Shown piece after piece: positions 17,125 through 25,721 of a DNA stretch of 64,000 nucleotides; the stretch's first letter is position 1, and each line of letters opens with the position of its first letter. Position numbers and translations under genes: made by a program. A model generated the notes under the pieces. The model searched no databases. It was not told the DNA's origin and saw only the letters and a list, made by a program, of their open reading frames with translations. The stretch lies in NCBI GenBank assembly GCA_942492855.1, contig OW818647.1, positions 3,968,001 through 4,032,000 of the forward strand. Reading direction: 5' to 3'. Origin of the DNA: G963677485 sp942492855. GTDB lineage: Bacteria; Armatimonadota; HRBIN16.

Positions 17125-18312
17125 ATGTGGATACGGATGGGTGCTGCACGGAGCGGGGGAGTGGTCGTTGGCGTCGCTCGCGTCGTTGAGGATGCCAGAC
17201 GTCTTCTCGAAATGACAGTACACGAAACATCCGCGGCACACATCGACCCGGAGCTGGGCTATGTGCTTGTGACCCAGGACGCCTCGATGGCCGAACGTCT
17301 CTTGCCATTCAACCCTGCCATTCAAGCGATTGTGGCAGACTATGGCGGTGAGGACGTGACGATGGGGCACCCCTCGATTCCTATTGTGGCTGATGTGGAG
17401 GATGCCACCTCATCGATCCAGGATGGTGACCTCCTGATCGTGGAGGGCTACCGCGGGCTGGTAATATCAAACCCATCACTGGAGCTTATTTCCAAATTCC
17501 AGCAGATCATGCAACATCGGAGCCGCAACAGATACAGGCTGGAGCAGGGTACCGATGTGCTTCAAAGCCTTGATGGACATACCGTCCGCATGTTTGCCCA
17601 CCTGCAGTCTTCCATCGACTTCATGGTTGCTGAAGATGCTGGCGCGGATGGGGTCTATTTGGATGGCAGTTGGGCGATACAGTGCTTGCAGGACAGGAAG
17701 TGGGTCGAACGGCTGATCGAGTATTGCGGAGGCCGCGGCATGGCCATAAAGATGCCTGCATCCCTCGACGGTGCTGCACTAGAAGGGTTGATGCGTATTA
17801 GCGAGGAATTAACCGTGACGGCTGTGTACGGGCCTCAATCGGTCAAACAGAGCATCTATCGCATGGCTGAGGCTGGAGCCGCCCGGAAGAGTGAACAACA
17901 ATGTGGGATATGCTTGAGCCGCCCCGTGCTGTCCGGTGCCGTGTGGCAGCCTGGTTCAGAACCCATGGAGCAGTTTTACGACATCAACAGCCTGTGGGTA
18001 GACCTGCCGCCGGTCGGAATGCTGGACAAACTATGCGCATCGCAGTGCATCGTGCAGAACCAATATGCTCAGAATGCGCTGCTCACCCGAATGGGTGTGA
18101 CTGGTGCCGTAGACCCCACGGTATTTGGGGTGTATCTTGGACTGGGGTATAGCGACCTGTGCATGCCGTTGCACTGCATCATGCCATGCAAACAGATGCT
18201 GCCCATGGTCTCCAGGGAGCTAGCAAGGCAAGCGGTGAGCGAAGCGTTGTCCGAGGATAGTGAGATACGATGGGCTGATCTTCTTGAGAGTTACCGTATT
18301 CTGACTACCTAA
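17125..18312 (+). CDS. eroded PTS Enzyme I / PEP-utiliser homologue lacking active residues
   Basis: The 395-residue product aligns by eye with PtsI but with major losses. Residues 8-20 (ARSGGVVVGVARV) match the first strand of Enzyme I. The alpha-helical HPr-binding domain is missing, and the rest of the swivelling domain follows (GYVLVTQDASMAERL, IVADYGG, DGDLLIVEGYRGLVISNPS). Where PtsI has GGxTSHxAI with the phosphorylated His, this protein has GGEDVTMGHP, with no equivalent His. A PEP-binding-type barrel follows (LDGHTVRMFAHL, AEDAGADGVYLDGSWAI), but the GLYRTEFL motif is not kept. The end (VYLGLGYSDLCMP) matches the LLGLGxxELSMS region of PtsI. GAGGAG precedes the ATG by eight bases. 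Most likely a non-catalytic derivative; function unknown. Confidence 0.6.
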   Translation: MWIRMGAARSGGVVVGVARVVEDARRLLEMTVHETSAAHIDPELGYVLVTQDASMAERLLPFNPAIQAIVADYGGEDVTMGHPSIPIVADVEDATSSIQDGDLLIVEGYRGLVISNPSLELISKFQQIMQHRSRNRYRLEQGTDVLQSLDGHTVRMFAHLQSSIDFMVAEDAGADGVYLDGSWAIQCLQDRKWVERLIEYCGGRGMAIKMPASLDGAALEGLMRISEELTVTAVYGPQSVKQSIYRMAEAGAARKSEQQCGICLSRPVLSGAVWQPGSEPMEQFYDINSLWVDLPPVGMLDKLCASQCIVQNQYAQNALLTRMGVTGAVDPTVFGVYLGLGYSDLCMPLHCIMPCKQMLPMVSRELARQAVSEALSEDSEIRWADLLESYRILTT

Positions 18313-18334
18313 CCGGTCACATCTCGCATGCTTC

Positions 18335-19162
18335 TTATTGAATGATGGGCTTGGGTATCGGCTTCCTGTGCTCGTAGGTGAGAATCTCACGGAAACCAAT
18401 CTGGTAGAGCATCAGGCTTGCTTCCTGCATTCTAGCTGCGATCCGTTTGGGTTGATGGGCGTCCGAGCCCAGTGTAATCAAACGTCCGCCTGTGTCGTAG
18501 TATAGCTCCAGCATCGTCCAGTCAGGATATGTCACCATGGGTGGCTGGTATAAACCGGCAGTGTTGATTTCCAGTGCGATGTTCTTCTCTATCATCAGCT
18601 CAAAAATCTCCACAAGCTGGTCCTGGTATTTGCCCACTTGAAAATCACCGTACAACCCGGTGCCTCGCTTCTGCGCGTACCCCAAGTGACCGACGATATC
18701 TATTGCCCCGGACTTAACTGAGTTCAGAATCGCCAGATGATATGCTCCGTAGGCCTCAAGCTCTGTAGGGTATACCTCAAGGTATTCAGGGGTCATCAGC
18801 ATCCGGCCGTCGATATGATGCACAGATGATATCACGTAGTCAAATGGGTGTTGTATCAGCCAGCGGTGCAGTTCATCGACAAACCACTGCTGGAAGTCTA
18901 GCTCTATACCGTGCCGAATGGTCAGTCGGCCCGCAAAATGTTCGCGCTCTCGGGCTATGTCATCTGCATACGCCAGAGGATCAAAGTGGTGGACCACAGG
19001 GTCGTTGGGATCGAAATCTTTATGTTCCGCAAAGCCGATCTCGTCAAGGCCCATCGATGCCGCCATCGTACACTGCTCAGACATGGTCGCTCTGCCGTCA
19101 TGCGATCGGAAAGTGTGTATGTGGTAGTCCGTGATGTATAGCTGTTCGGTCCTAAGCTTTCG
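18335..19162 (-). CDS. PHP-domain phosphatase, histidinol-phosphatase (HisJ/HisK) family
   Basis: A 275-residue cytosolic PHP-superfamily metallohydrolase. The first metal motif is ITDYHIHTFRSHDG; further ligand regions are GFAEHKDF, IRHGIELDF, YVISSVHHIDG, IDIVGHLGYAQK and LITLGSDAHQPKRIAARM. This pattern and length match the HisJ/HisK type of histidinol-phosphate phosphatase used in histidine synthesis by Firmicutes and others. No his genes are nearby, so the substrate remains inferred. The start was set at the ATG at 19162; a GTG at 19195 would add 11 residues, and neither has a strong Shine-Dalgarno. It is convergent with the Enzyme I-like gene and divergent from the Clp1-like gene. Confidence 0.78.
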   Translation of the reverse strand, partial: RKLRTEQLYITDYHIHTFRSHDGRATMSEQCTMAASMGLDEIGFAEHKDFDPNDPVVHHFDPLAYADDIAREREHFAGRLTIRHGIELDFQQWFVDELHRWLIQHPFDYVISSVHHIDGRMLMTPEYLEVYPTELEAYGAYHLAILNSVKSGAIDIVGHLGYAQKRGTGLYGDFQVGKYQDQLVEIFELMIEKNIALEINTAGLYQPPMVTYPDWTMLELYYDTGGRLITLGSDAHQPKRIAARMQEASLMLYQIGFREILTYEHRKPIPKPIIQ

Positions 19163-19268
19163 CATGATGTTGTCTATCCAAACAAGTAGTGTCACCGGGC
19201 GGTAATCTGTCTGCCCTTAATCACTTTAGCACATTTCAAGCGGGGAGTGCTGATGATATTTAGATACA

Positions 19269-20393
19269 ATGAGTGTGTGGGGAATTACGCGTGATACAGG
19301 AAACCGGCGGTTAATGGCACTCGGCGAGACACAATATCATATTCCGGAGTGGGAGCAAGCACTTCAAAGATGTGCGGCTGTACCAAGCCGTGTGATGGTT
19401 ATGGGGATATCCGATGCCGGAAAGTCCACTTTGGTCAGCTTGTTGGCCGCACGAATTCTGCAGCATCAGCCAGAACTGGCTGTGTTGGATTTGGATTTGG
19501 GTCAGAGTGAGATCGGGCCTCCCACCACCATGGGACTGGGGATTCTTGACCGTGTCGCCCATCAAGTGGGATATGCAAAACCTCTCGGAATGGGGTTTAT
19601 TGGCGCCCTGACACCGGGCGGTATGGGTATAGAGACCATACAGGCTCTACTGCCCTTATTACCGTTGATTCCGCAGAATATGAGTTGTCTCATAGATGGA
19701 CACGGCCTGGTGGTCGGCGGTGTGGCGCGCAGGTTATGGTTGAGCTATTACGAGGCCCTAAGGCCTGATATTATCTTGGCAATCCAATCGAATGAAGAAC
19801 TCGAGCCTATCTTGAGGTCATTGGACCGTCGGCCAGTGCGGATCATCAGACTGCCACGGCCGAGTTCTGTGGCGACCAAAAGCAGGGAACTCCGCTCGGA
19901 ACGCCGCGGGCGCCGGTTGTCGCGTCATCTGGCAGCGATGAAGAGGGTGTACCTCGAGTGGGAAGATGTGAGTGTTGAAGGTAGTTGGCTGTTTAGCGGA
20001 TCTGCCTTGAGTGCTGAACAGCTTGTAGAGTTGTCGGAGCTGCTGGGGCTTCATGTAGTGTGGGCCGAACGGGTTGATTACAGAATCTACGTCATGGTCT
20101 CCGAACGGCAGGTGGACAATAGCCCGTTGCGGGTTCAAGGTAGTTGGGGTGATTGCGACATAAAAATCAGCAGTCAGCACTTCTTCAACCAACTGATTTG
20201 TGGTTTAATTGACGCAAACGGTGTGTGCCGTTCTCTTGCGGTTTGTGAAAAGATTGATTTTCAGAACAGACGGCTACAATTGATGAGCCCTTACCAACAA
20301 TTTAGAGATATTTGCGTATTGCGGCTTGGACGCCTGTTTGTGGACTCCTCAGGCGTACCGGGCAGCAGTGCTCCACTAGGGGAATACTACTAA
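19269..20393 (+). CDS. Clp1/Grc3-like polynucleotide 5'-hydroxyl kinase
   Basis: A P-loop NTPase of the Clp1_P type. The Walker A loop GISDAGKST lies at residues 46-54, followed by AVLDLDLGQSEIGPP (72-85), which matches the D-D-GQ signature of Clp1/Grc3 kinases, and by FIGALTPGG (equivalent to the F.G...P motif). Family members phosphorylate RNA or DNA 5'-OH ends. The C-terminal 150 residues lack recognisable domains. The ATG at 19269 has no obvious ribosome site; the ATG at 19314, with AGGA twelve bases before it, is an equally good start. The next gene begins two bases after its stop, so the two form a cassette. Clp1-type kinases are best known from eukaryotes and archaea; bacterial members are uncharacterised as far as I know. 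Confidence 0.7.
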   Translation: MSVWGITRDTGNRRLMALGETQYHIPEWEQALQRCAAVPSRVMVMGISDAGKSTLVSLLAARILQHQPELAVLDLDLGQSEIGPPTTMGLGILDRVAHQVGYAKPLGMGFIGALTPGGMGIETIQALLPLLPLIPQNMSCLIDGHGLVVGGVARRLWLSYYEALRPDIILAIQSNEELEPILRSLDRRPVRIIRLPRPSSVATKSRELRSERRGRRLSRHLAAMKRVYLEWEDVSVEGSWLFSGSALSAEQLVELSELLGLHVVWAERVDYRIYVMVSERQVDNSPLRVQGSWGDCDIKISSQHFFNQLICGLIDANGVCRSLAVCEKIDFQNRRLQLMSPYQQFRDICVLRLGRLFVDSSGVPGSSAPLGEYY

Positions 20394-20395
20394 AC

Positions 20396-21175
20396 ATGGT
20401 TCTACAGAAGAGGGGATGCGCTCCCGATCATTTTGATCAAGCCATCCAATACTGCCAAAGTTATGTCCAACGCCAGAACTGGTCGGACTTGCATCGTGCG
20501 TTGTCGGCTCCATCCATTGAAGCCGTCGAACGGCTAGAAACCGCAGGACAGAAGTTGGCATTGTTCAACGAAGCGGAGTATTCGCGCTGTCCGTTTTCTG
20601 ACCACTGGGCGATCAACCTCATGATCGTCGATGCTGACATTGATGTGGTTATTAACACGATGCTTGCAGCGGATTGGGTATACCAGCCGAACCGCTCCGT
20701 ATATAAAAGCTGGGTGATAGAATTCACTCAAGGAGCAAACATGATCCGCGTCTGGCGCGGTGTCCCCGGGGTGCGGAAACGGTCATCCGTGTTGGGTAGC
20801 ATCGAAACCGGTATAAGCGGGCGCAAAGTAATGGCACCTGATGTAGCCGTGGCCGCTTTATGTGCAGAGTATTGCTTTTCTGGACACGGCGATGACCCTG
20901 TCAGTTTGATGGCTGGAGGTGTGGCTATCTGGCATGTGGATGACTGGGTCAGCCTCATCATTAAGTCGTATGAGCTGGGATTGTGCCGTTCGGTGTATGT
21001 TCTGGGTAATCACGCCCGACGTTGGTTGGGTATCGAGGTTCCGCATCACCTACTGGTGACCATGCGGTTTTTGCCCACTCCAGTTGTGACGCGTGCGATA
21101 TATGAGATCGGTCGGAAGCGGATTTTAGCACCACTAGCAGAATGGCTATGTGATCGGCTTTCCTGGACCGATTAG
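20396..21175 (+). CDS. unknown protein linked to Clp1-like kinase; weak nucleotidyltransferase resemblance
   Basis: A 259-residue soluble protein I do not firmly recognise. The part INLMIVDADIDVVINTMLAA (about 80-100) followed by DDWVSLIIKSYELGLCRSVY and a RRWLGIEVPHHLL stretch recalls the uncharacterised NTP_transf_5 nucleotidyltransferase family (DIDLLV...; DW..L...A...GL; lG..vP). The usual GS-DxD active-site pair is not clear, so this may be a degenerate member. The start was set at 20396, two bases after the kinase stop; the longer frame from 20312 lies inside the kinase gene. Tight coupling to a polynucleotide-kinase-like gene hints at nucleic-acid end processing, but that is inference only. 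Its last 30 bases overlap the convergent GNAT gene. Confidence 0.5.
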   Translation: MVLQKRGCAPDHFDQAIQYCQSYVQRQNWSDLHRALSAPSIEAVERLETAGQKLALFNEAEYSRCPFSDHWAINLMIVDADIDVVINTMLAADWVYQPNRSVYKSWVIEFTQGANMIRVWRGVPGVRKRSSVLGSIETGISGRKVMAPDVAVAALCAEYCFSGHGDDPVSLMAGGVAIWHVDDWVSLIIKSYELGLCRSVYVLGNHARRWLGIEVPHHLLVTMRFLPTPVVTRAIYEIGRKRILAPLAEWLCDRLSWTD

Positions 21176-21787
21176 CAGTCTGCACATGCGATTCATCTTG
21201 CTCTCACCTGTGCTGAGCCGTGCCATAAATCCCAGATCAGATGTGCGAGACGTGCTGAATCCACAGCTATCATATACATGGATGGCAATGTGGTTTGATG
21301 GTAATACATCGAGGTCAATCCATTTTCGCTCCATACCAATCCCGGTTGAAATCGCATAGTTAAGCAACGCTTTGGCGATACCCTTGTTGCGGTAGGCTGT
21401 TCCGACGCTGAGCGAGCTAATATACACGCTGTCTGTCCTGGGATATCTAGAGGTGGCTACCTGAACCATCAGTGTGAGTCCATACCGCTGATACAACCCT
21501 TTAGCCATCGATGCATAGTTCCATGCTTTCATCCAGGGCATCGGCGGGGGAACCTCTGATCGTGTCTGCATGATCATCATTCCCGCGGGGGCACTGTCGA
21601 CCCTTGCGACGATGATCTCGTCATGGGCCATCGCTTCGTCTTCGATCAAACGGATAAAAATCTGTCTGACGATATCTGGAGTAATACCTGCCCAGGCGAA
21701 TTTCGCAGCAAAACCCTCAACGTAGATATCAGCCAGAGCCGGCATATCTTGTTGTTGTAGAGGCGATATATCAAAGTTATATGTCAT
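21146..21787 (-). CDS. GNAT-family N-acetyltransferase
   Basis: A 213-residue protein with a GNAT fold. The N-terminal ISPLQQQDMPALADIYVEGF helix is followed by the IIVARVDSAPAGMMIMQ strands. The acetyl-CoA loop is SVGTAYRNKGIAKALLNYA (about residues 130-150; the R/Q-xxGxG/A motif as RNKGIA). Near the end, DSCGFSTSR is the common Y.k.GF element. It would acetylate a small molecule or protein amine; the substrate is unknown. Its 3' end overlaps the convergent 20396-21175 gene by 30 bases, a real tail-to-tail overlap that costs neither gene its conserved part. Confidence 0.8.
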   Translation of the reverse strand: MTYNFDISPLQQQDMPALADIYVEGFAAKFAWAGITPDIVRQIFIRLIEDEAMAHDEIIVARVDSAPAGMMIMQTRSEVPPPMPWMKAWNYASMAKGLYQRYGLTLMVQVATSRYPRTDSVYISSLSVGTAYRNKGIAKALLNYAISTGIGMERKWIDLDVLPSNHIAIHVYDSCGFSTSRTSDLGFMARLSTGESKMNRMCRLLIGPGKPIT

Positions 21788-21790
21788 ATG

Positions 21791-21828
21791 TTAAAAAAAT
21801 GGGGAGACGGGCTGTACCCGCCTCCCCA
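21791..21828 (-). terminator. intrinsic terminator of the HEAT-repeat gene
   Basis: On the minus strand, immediately beyond the HEAT-repeat stop, GGGGAGGCGGG pairs with CCCGTCTCCCC with a single mismatch around a short loop. Seven T residues follow (the A run at 21793-21799 on the plus strand). This is the strongest Rho-independent signal in this part of the window. It also insulates the GNAT gene that follows on the same strand. Confidence 0.85.
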
Positions 21829-21843
21829 TGAGTTGTGTTGTAA

Positions 21844-23295
21844 CTAGATTTTCATCAATGCTTCGGCGAGTACCCACCGGATATTCATAGGCACCTTGTT
21901 GGATGTGCTGAGAGCCGTGAGTAAACTGGCGGCTTCCGCGGTTCCTACATTGGCAAGGGAGCGTATTGCCCACATCATTTGCGGCCCTGGTGTGTTAGCT
22001 GAGACACCCAGCGGTTTGACATCGATGTTCGCTATCCGTGAGATCGACTCACTCGCAAGGTAGGCCACATTAACATTGGGACTGGCCATGGCTGCCACCA
22101 ACGGCAACACAGCAGGCTGTCCAATCAAACTTAACGATTGGCTGGCCATATAGGCCACTGAGCCTTCAGAGTCGCCCAAGGCAGCCATCAGAATTGGCAC
22201 CGCTTCAGGACGAAGTGTTTTGCCAAGGGCTTGAGCGGCCAAAATGCGGAACTGGGTAGGAGCCGACTTCATGATGCCGGCTAGCACAGGGACAGCCGCG
22301 ACATGGCGCATACCACCCATTGCGGCGATGGCAGCTTCTTTGGTGTCACTGTTGCCAGTGGCCCATACGCGCTGCAGCACCGGCAGGCTGACTGGACCCG
22401 CTATAGAGAACCCAACAGCACTGCCCTCACGGATCAACATATCATCGCTCTTAATCGATCGTTCCAATTGGGCGATGGCTGTAGGTGTTGCGAGACCACC
22501 CAGGGACTCAGCGCACTGAGCGCGCAGTTCCGAGGCGTCCGTTCGTGTGTTTACGCAGTCGATGTATATCTTCTCAGCCACTGGATCAACGATATTGGCA
22601 AGTGCGCTGACCACCACGGCTCGCGTAGATGGGTATTTGACCAATGTGTCCATCAACGGCTTAGTAGCCCGTTTGTCGGCCAGTTTGCCTAGCAGGTCGG
22701 CCGCTCCATTTCTGAAGAAATCCGCCGTCAGGAAGACTGCCACATCAGCATCTTTGTTCAGTAGGGGCAGAACAAAGGGCAGCACCGGTTTGCCGATTTT
22801 TGCGAGTGCCTGGCTGGCCGCACCTTGGCCTACCAGGTCCTGCATCACTAACACCAGACCAGGTACCACTGGCATACCTTCACGGCTCAGAATCAGCATG
22901 CAACTGTTGCGTACGTTGAGATCAGGGTTCTTAAGGCCGTCTAAAATCGGCTGAGGATGCTTAGGAGCAGCCTTCTGTAATACTTCGATCATCTGCTCAC
23001 GTACTTTAGGCTCTGGTTCTCTCATGAGAGCAACTAGTGCAACGGTCGCTGCGTCGTTGTCGGCGGCGACTAAGCCTTTGGCACATTGCACCCGTTCTGG
23101 GTCAGTACGCTGTTGCACGACATCATAAAAAGTCTCCCAAGTGATGACTACTTTGGACGCAGCTACCTGCTTTTGAGTGTCGGTACCGACCATATCGGCC
23201 ATGAGGCGGTTACTGGTGACCTTTACGTAAGAAAACCAGGCGATCGAAATGATGGCGACCAGCCCCCAGAACACCGCGGTACTATACTTTCCCAT
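21844..23295 (-). CDS. membrane-anchored HEAT-repeat protein
   Basis: A 483-residue protein with an N-terminal membrane segment (TAVFWGLVAIISIAWFSYV, about residues 6-24) and then an alpha-solenoid of tandem HEAT/PBS-lyase-type repeats across nearly the whole length. Repeat examples are ATVALVALMREPEPKVREQM, AVPVLAGIMKSAPTQFRILA and AVPILMAALGDSEGSVAYMA; I count about ten to twelve units of 30-35 residues. Such solenoids are protein-protein scaffolds, here probably facing the periplasm. No catalytic motif is seen and the partner is unknown. It is monocistronic with its own terminator. Confidence 0.8.
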   Translation of the reverse strand: MGKYSTAVFWGLVAIISIAWFSYVKVTSNRLMADMVGTDTQKQVAASKVVITWETFYDVVQQRTDPERVQCAKGLVAADNDAATVALVALMREPEPKVREQMIEVLQKAAPKHPQPILDGLKNPDLNVRNSCMLILSREGMPVVPGLVLVMQDLVGQGAASQALAKIGKPVLPFVLPLLNKDADVAVFLTADFFRNGAADLLGKLADKRATKPLMDTLVKYPSTRAVVVSALANIVDPVAEKIYIDCVNTRTDASELRAQCAESLGGLATPTAIAQLERSIKSDDMLIREGSAVGFSIAGPVSLPVLQRVWATGNSDTKEAAIAAMGGMRHVAAVPVLAGIMKSAPTQFRILAAQALGKTLRPEAVPILMAALGDSEGSVAYMASQSLSLIGQPAVLPLVAAMASPNVNVAYLASESISRIANIDVKPLGVSANTPGPQMMWAIRSLANVGTAEAASLLTALSTSNKVPMNIRWVLAEALMKI

Positions 23296-23514
23296 GAAAC
23301 TTGCGACTCCCGTTTAGTAAATAGAACTGTAAGCATGACAGCTTATCAATGTCTTATTGTGCCATATATCGACTGAATCAGACGAATATATCATATCACA
23401 AGCGGGCGGTAGATATATGCATCTTAATAAGTAAGCATAAGTGGTACTATGAATCTGAGGGGTGCGAATGCAACAGTATCGCACATCCTATCACAGAATA
23501 CGAGGATCGCAAGT

Positions 23515-25398
23515 TTGCTAGATGTCCGGAGTCTTCATGTCTGCTTAGTGAAGCCGTCTAAGTACGATGCCGATGGATACGTAGTCCACCATTTTCGTGG
23601 TGTGTTGCCCTGTAATACACTGAATGCACTGAACGGGTTATTCCGTTCGGCACTAGAAAGACTAAATCTACCCCATAAAATAAGCATCATCGACGAGACT
23701 GTTGAGCTGGTCAAGCCAGAAGCCTTGATGAAGAAACTAAAACAGGGCTGCGAGAAAATCCTGGTCGGACTGGTTGGTGTCCAATCCAACCAATTTCCCC
23801 GAGCCGCAGATTTGGCCGTCAGATTTAAAAAAGCCGGTGCTATGGTCATCATGGGCGGCTTCCACATTAGTGGAACGAAAGCACTGATTGGCGGTGGAAA
23901 AGAGATCGACAAGTTACAAAATGACGGTGTCAGCCTGTTCCTTGGTGAGGCCGAAGGCCGTATTGACGAGTTAATAGCGGACGCTATGAATGGTGAACTC
24001 AAGATAGAATACGGAAGCAGTAATGTGCCGGATCTGTCCCAAGACTGGGCTGCACCGTTGGTCGATGATCAGACGGCTGCTAAGTTTGCAGTTGCCCACA
24101 CCGGTACCATGGATACCAGCCGCGGTTGTCCCTTTAAGTGTTCATTCTGCACGATCATTCACGTGCAAGGTAATAAGATGCGGTTCCGAAGTACAGCTAT
24201 TATTGAAAAGCACATTAGGGAGCACTACCCTAATATCCCCTTTTATTTTTTCACCGATGATAACATGAGCCGAAATCCTCATTGGCCCGAAATCTTCGAC
24301 AGCCTTACCAAAATGCGTGAAGAAGAGGGCATGGACCTCAAATTCATGATGCAGGTAGATGTGCCCAGCTACAAGATACCCGGATTTGTGGAGAGGGCCA
24401 GACGTGCGGGCTGCCAGGAGGTGTTTGTGGGTTTGGAAAGCTTGAACCCTGACAACCTGAAGGCCGCCGGTAAGACGCAGAATGACGCCAGCGGCTTCAA
24501 AACGATGGTGTCTACATGGCATGACTACGGAATCCCTGTCCATACCGCCTACATCATCGGCTTCCCATTCGACACAAAAGAAAGTGTTGCCCAGGATGTA
24601 AAGATGCTGACGGAGGAGATACGCCCTGACCAGGCCAGTTTCTTCATGCTGACACCTCTTCCAGGTTCTGTTGACCATCAGCGCAAGCTGGAGAACAACG
24701 AATGGATGAGTGCAGACCTAAACGAGTATGACAGCTTCCATGCCGTCTCAGAGCATCCGCTGATGTCGCGTCAGGAGTGGGAAGAGGCGTATGACCATGC
24801 CTTTAACACCTTCTACTCCCATGACAACCTGGTGAGGATACTCTCAAATTCTAAGCCATCTTACTATTGGCGCGTATTCAAGAATGCCGCATGGTACCGT
24901 AACTCATGGTTTACTGAGCGTGCTCATCCTATGATCACAGGATTCTGGCGCTTAAAAGGGCGTACAGAACGGCGGCCGACCTTTAAGCAAGAAAACAGGT
25001 TTGAATACTTCATGCGCCGGTTCAGTGACACTATGATTTACAGTAAGCGGCTGATCAGCACCACGCTGTTTATGGAGAGCATCTGGCGTGAAACCTGGCT
25101 GTTGAAGTATAAGCGTGAGCTTGCTGAGCAAATGTCAGAGCGTGTGCAAAACACGAAGGACCAACACAGCATCCTGCGTAAAAAAATCAGTAACGTAGTG
25201 GTGGGATGGACAAGCAGCCTCTATCTGCATCTGGGTAATGCATCTGCATTTTGGAAGCGGACCCGCCAACTGGTCAAAACTGGCCGCTTGTGGGATCCCA
25301 GAATCTATCTGAACACCCTGTGGGCAAGCGTGCTCAGCGTGTTCGAGGCATTGACAAAGGGCTGGTTATTTATGACCCACTTTGTTATGGAAACCTAG
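23515..25398 (+). CDS. B12-binding-domain radical SAM protein
   Basis: A 627-residue cobalamin-binding radical SAM enzyme. The N-terminal B12-binding-like Rossmann domain (about 1-160) has VHHFRGVLPCNTLNALNGLF and AGAMVIMGGFHISG. The radical SAM core then has the CxxxCxxC cluster motif as SRGCPFKCSFCTIIHVQG and continues through FTDDNMSRNPHW, VFVGLESLNPDNLKAAGK and TAYIIGFPFDT. A helical C-terminal region of about 200 residues ends near a hydrophobic stretch. Related enzymes methylate or modify lipids, antibiotics and cofactors; the substrate here is unknown. The start was set at TTG 23515, with GAGGA at 23502-23506. An ATG at 23449 in frame would add 22 non-conserved residues without a ribosome site. 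Confidence 0.85.
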   Translation: MLDVRSLHVCLVKPSKYDADGYVVHHFRGVLPCNTLNALNGLFRSALERLNLPHKISIIDETVELVKPEALMKKLKQGCEKILVGLVGVQSNQFPRAADLAVRFKKAGAMVIMGGFHISGTKALIGGGKEIDKLQNDGVSLFLGEAEGRIDELIADAMNGELKIEYGSSNVPDLSQDWAAPLVDDQTAAKFAVAHTGTMDTSRGCPFKCSFCTIIHVQGNKMRFRSTAIIEKHIREHYPNIPFYFFTDDNMSRNPHWPEIFDSLTKMREEEGMDLKFMMQVDVPSYKIPGFVERARRAGCQEVFVGLESLNPDNLKAAGKTQNDASGFKTMVSTWHDYGIPVHTAYIIGFPFDTKESVAQDVKMLTEEIRPDQASFFMLTPLPGSVDHQRKLENNEWMSADLNEYDSFHAVSEHPLMSRQEWEEAYDHAFNTFYSHDNLVRILSNSKPSYYWRVFKNAAWYRNSWFTERAHPMITGFWRLKGRTERRPTFKQENRFEYFMRRFSDTMIYSKRLISTTLFMESIWRETWLLKYKRELAEQMSERVQNTKDQHSILRKKISNVVVGWTSSLYLHLGNASAFWKRTRQLVKTGRLWDPRIYLNTLWASVLSVFEALTKGWLFMTHFVMET

Positions 25399-25437
25399 AC
25401 ATAACGGTAAAATGTGATGGGAGATACCAACCGACAA

Positions 25438-25692
25438 ATGAAGAAACTCAATGTAACTATTACTGCCACCGCCGAGCAGATCACCGAACCGATCTTGTGG
25501 AAATTGGGACAGGATTACAAGGTTCAAGTGAATTTACAGAAGGCCAACTTCACTGAATCTGGAGGCTCCGCTGTTGTGGAGCTTCAGGGTGATGTTTCGG
25601 AGCTTCAGCGTGCCATCGCATGGCTGCAAACAACTGGCATAATCATGGAAACATCAGAACGTTCGATGTTTCCTAAGGTGAAGCCCGGTTGA
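25438..25692 (+). CDS. stand-alone NIL domain protein
   Basis: A small protein of 84 residues (91 if the ATG at 25417 is used). It is almost entirely a NIL domain: KKLNVTITATAEQITEPILW, KVQVNLQKANF, AVVELQGDVSELQRAIAWL. NIL domains are ACT-like ferredoxin-fold ligand sensors, usually at the end of the methionine importer ATPase MetN or fused to ferredoxins. Free-standing copies occur but are poorly characterised. It follows the radical SAM gene by under 40 bases, on the same strand, so it may sense a sulphur-containing or S-adenosylmethionine-related ligand for that system; that is inference. A GGGAG lies 14 bases before the chosen ATG. A hairpin follows the gene. Confidence 0.72.
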   Translation: MKKLNVTITATAEQITEPILWKLGQDYKVQVNLQKANFTESGGSAVVELQGDVSELQRAIAWLQTTGIIMETSERSMFPKVKPG

Positions 25693-25721
25693 TCGTTGTC
25701 CCACGTGACGCAAGACTTGAC

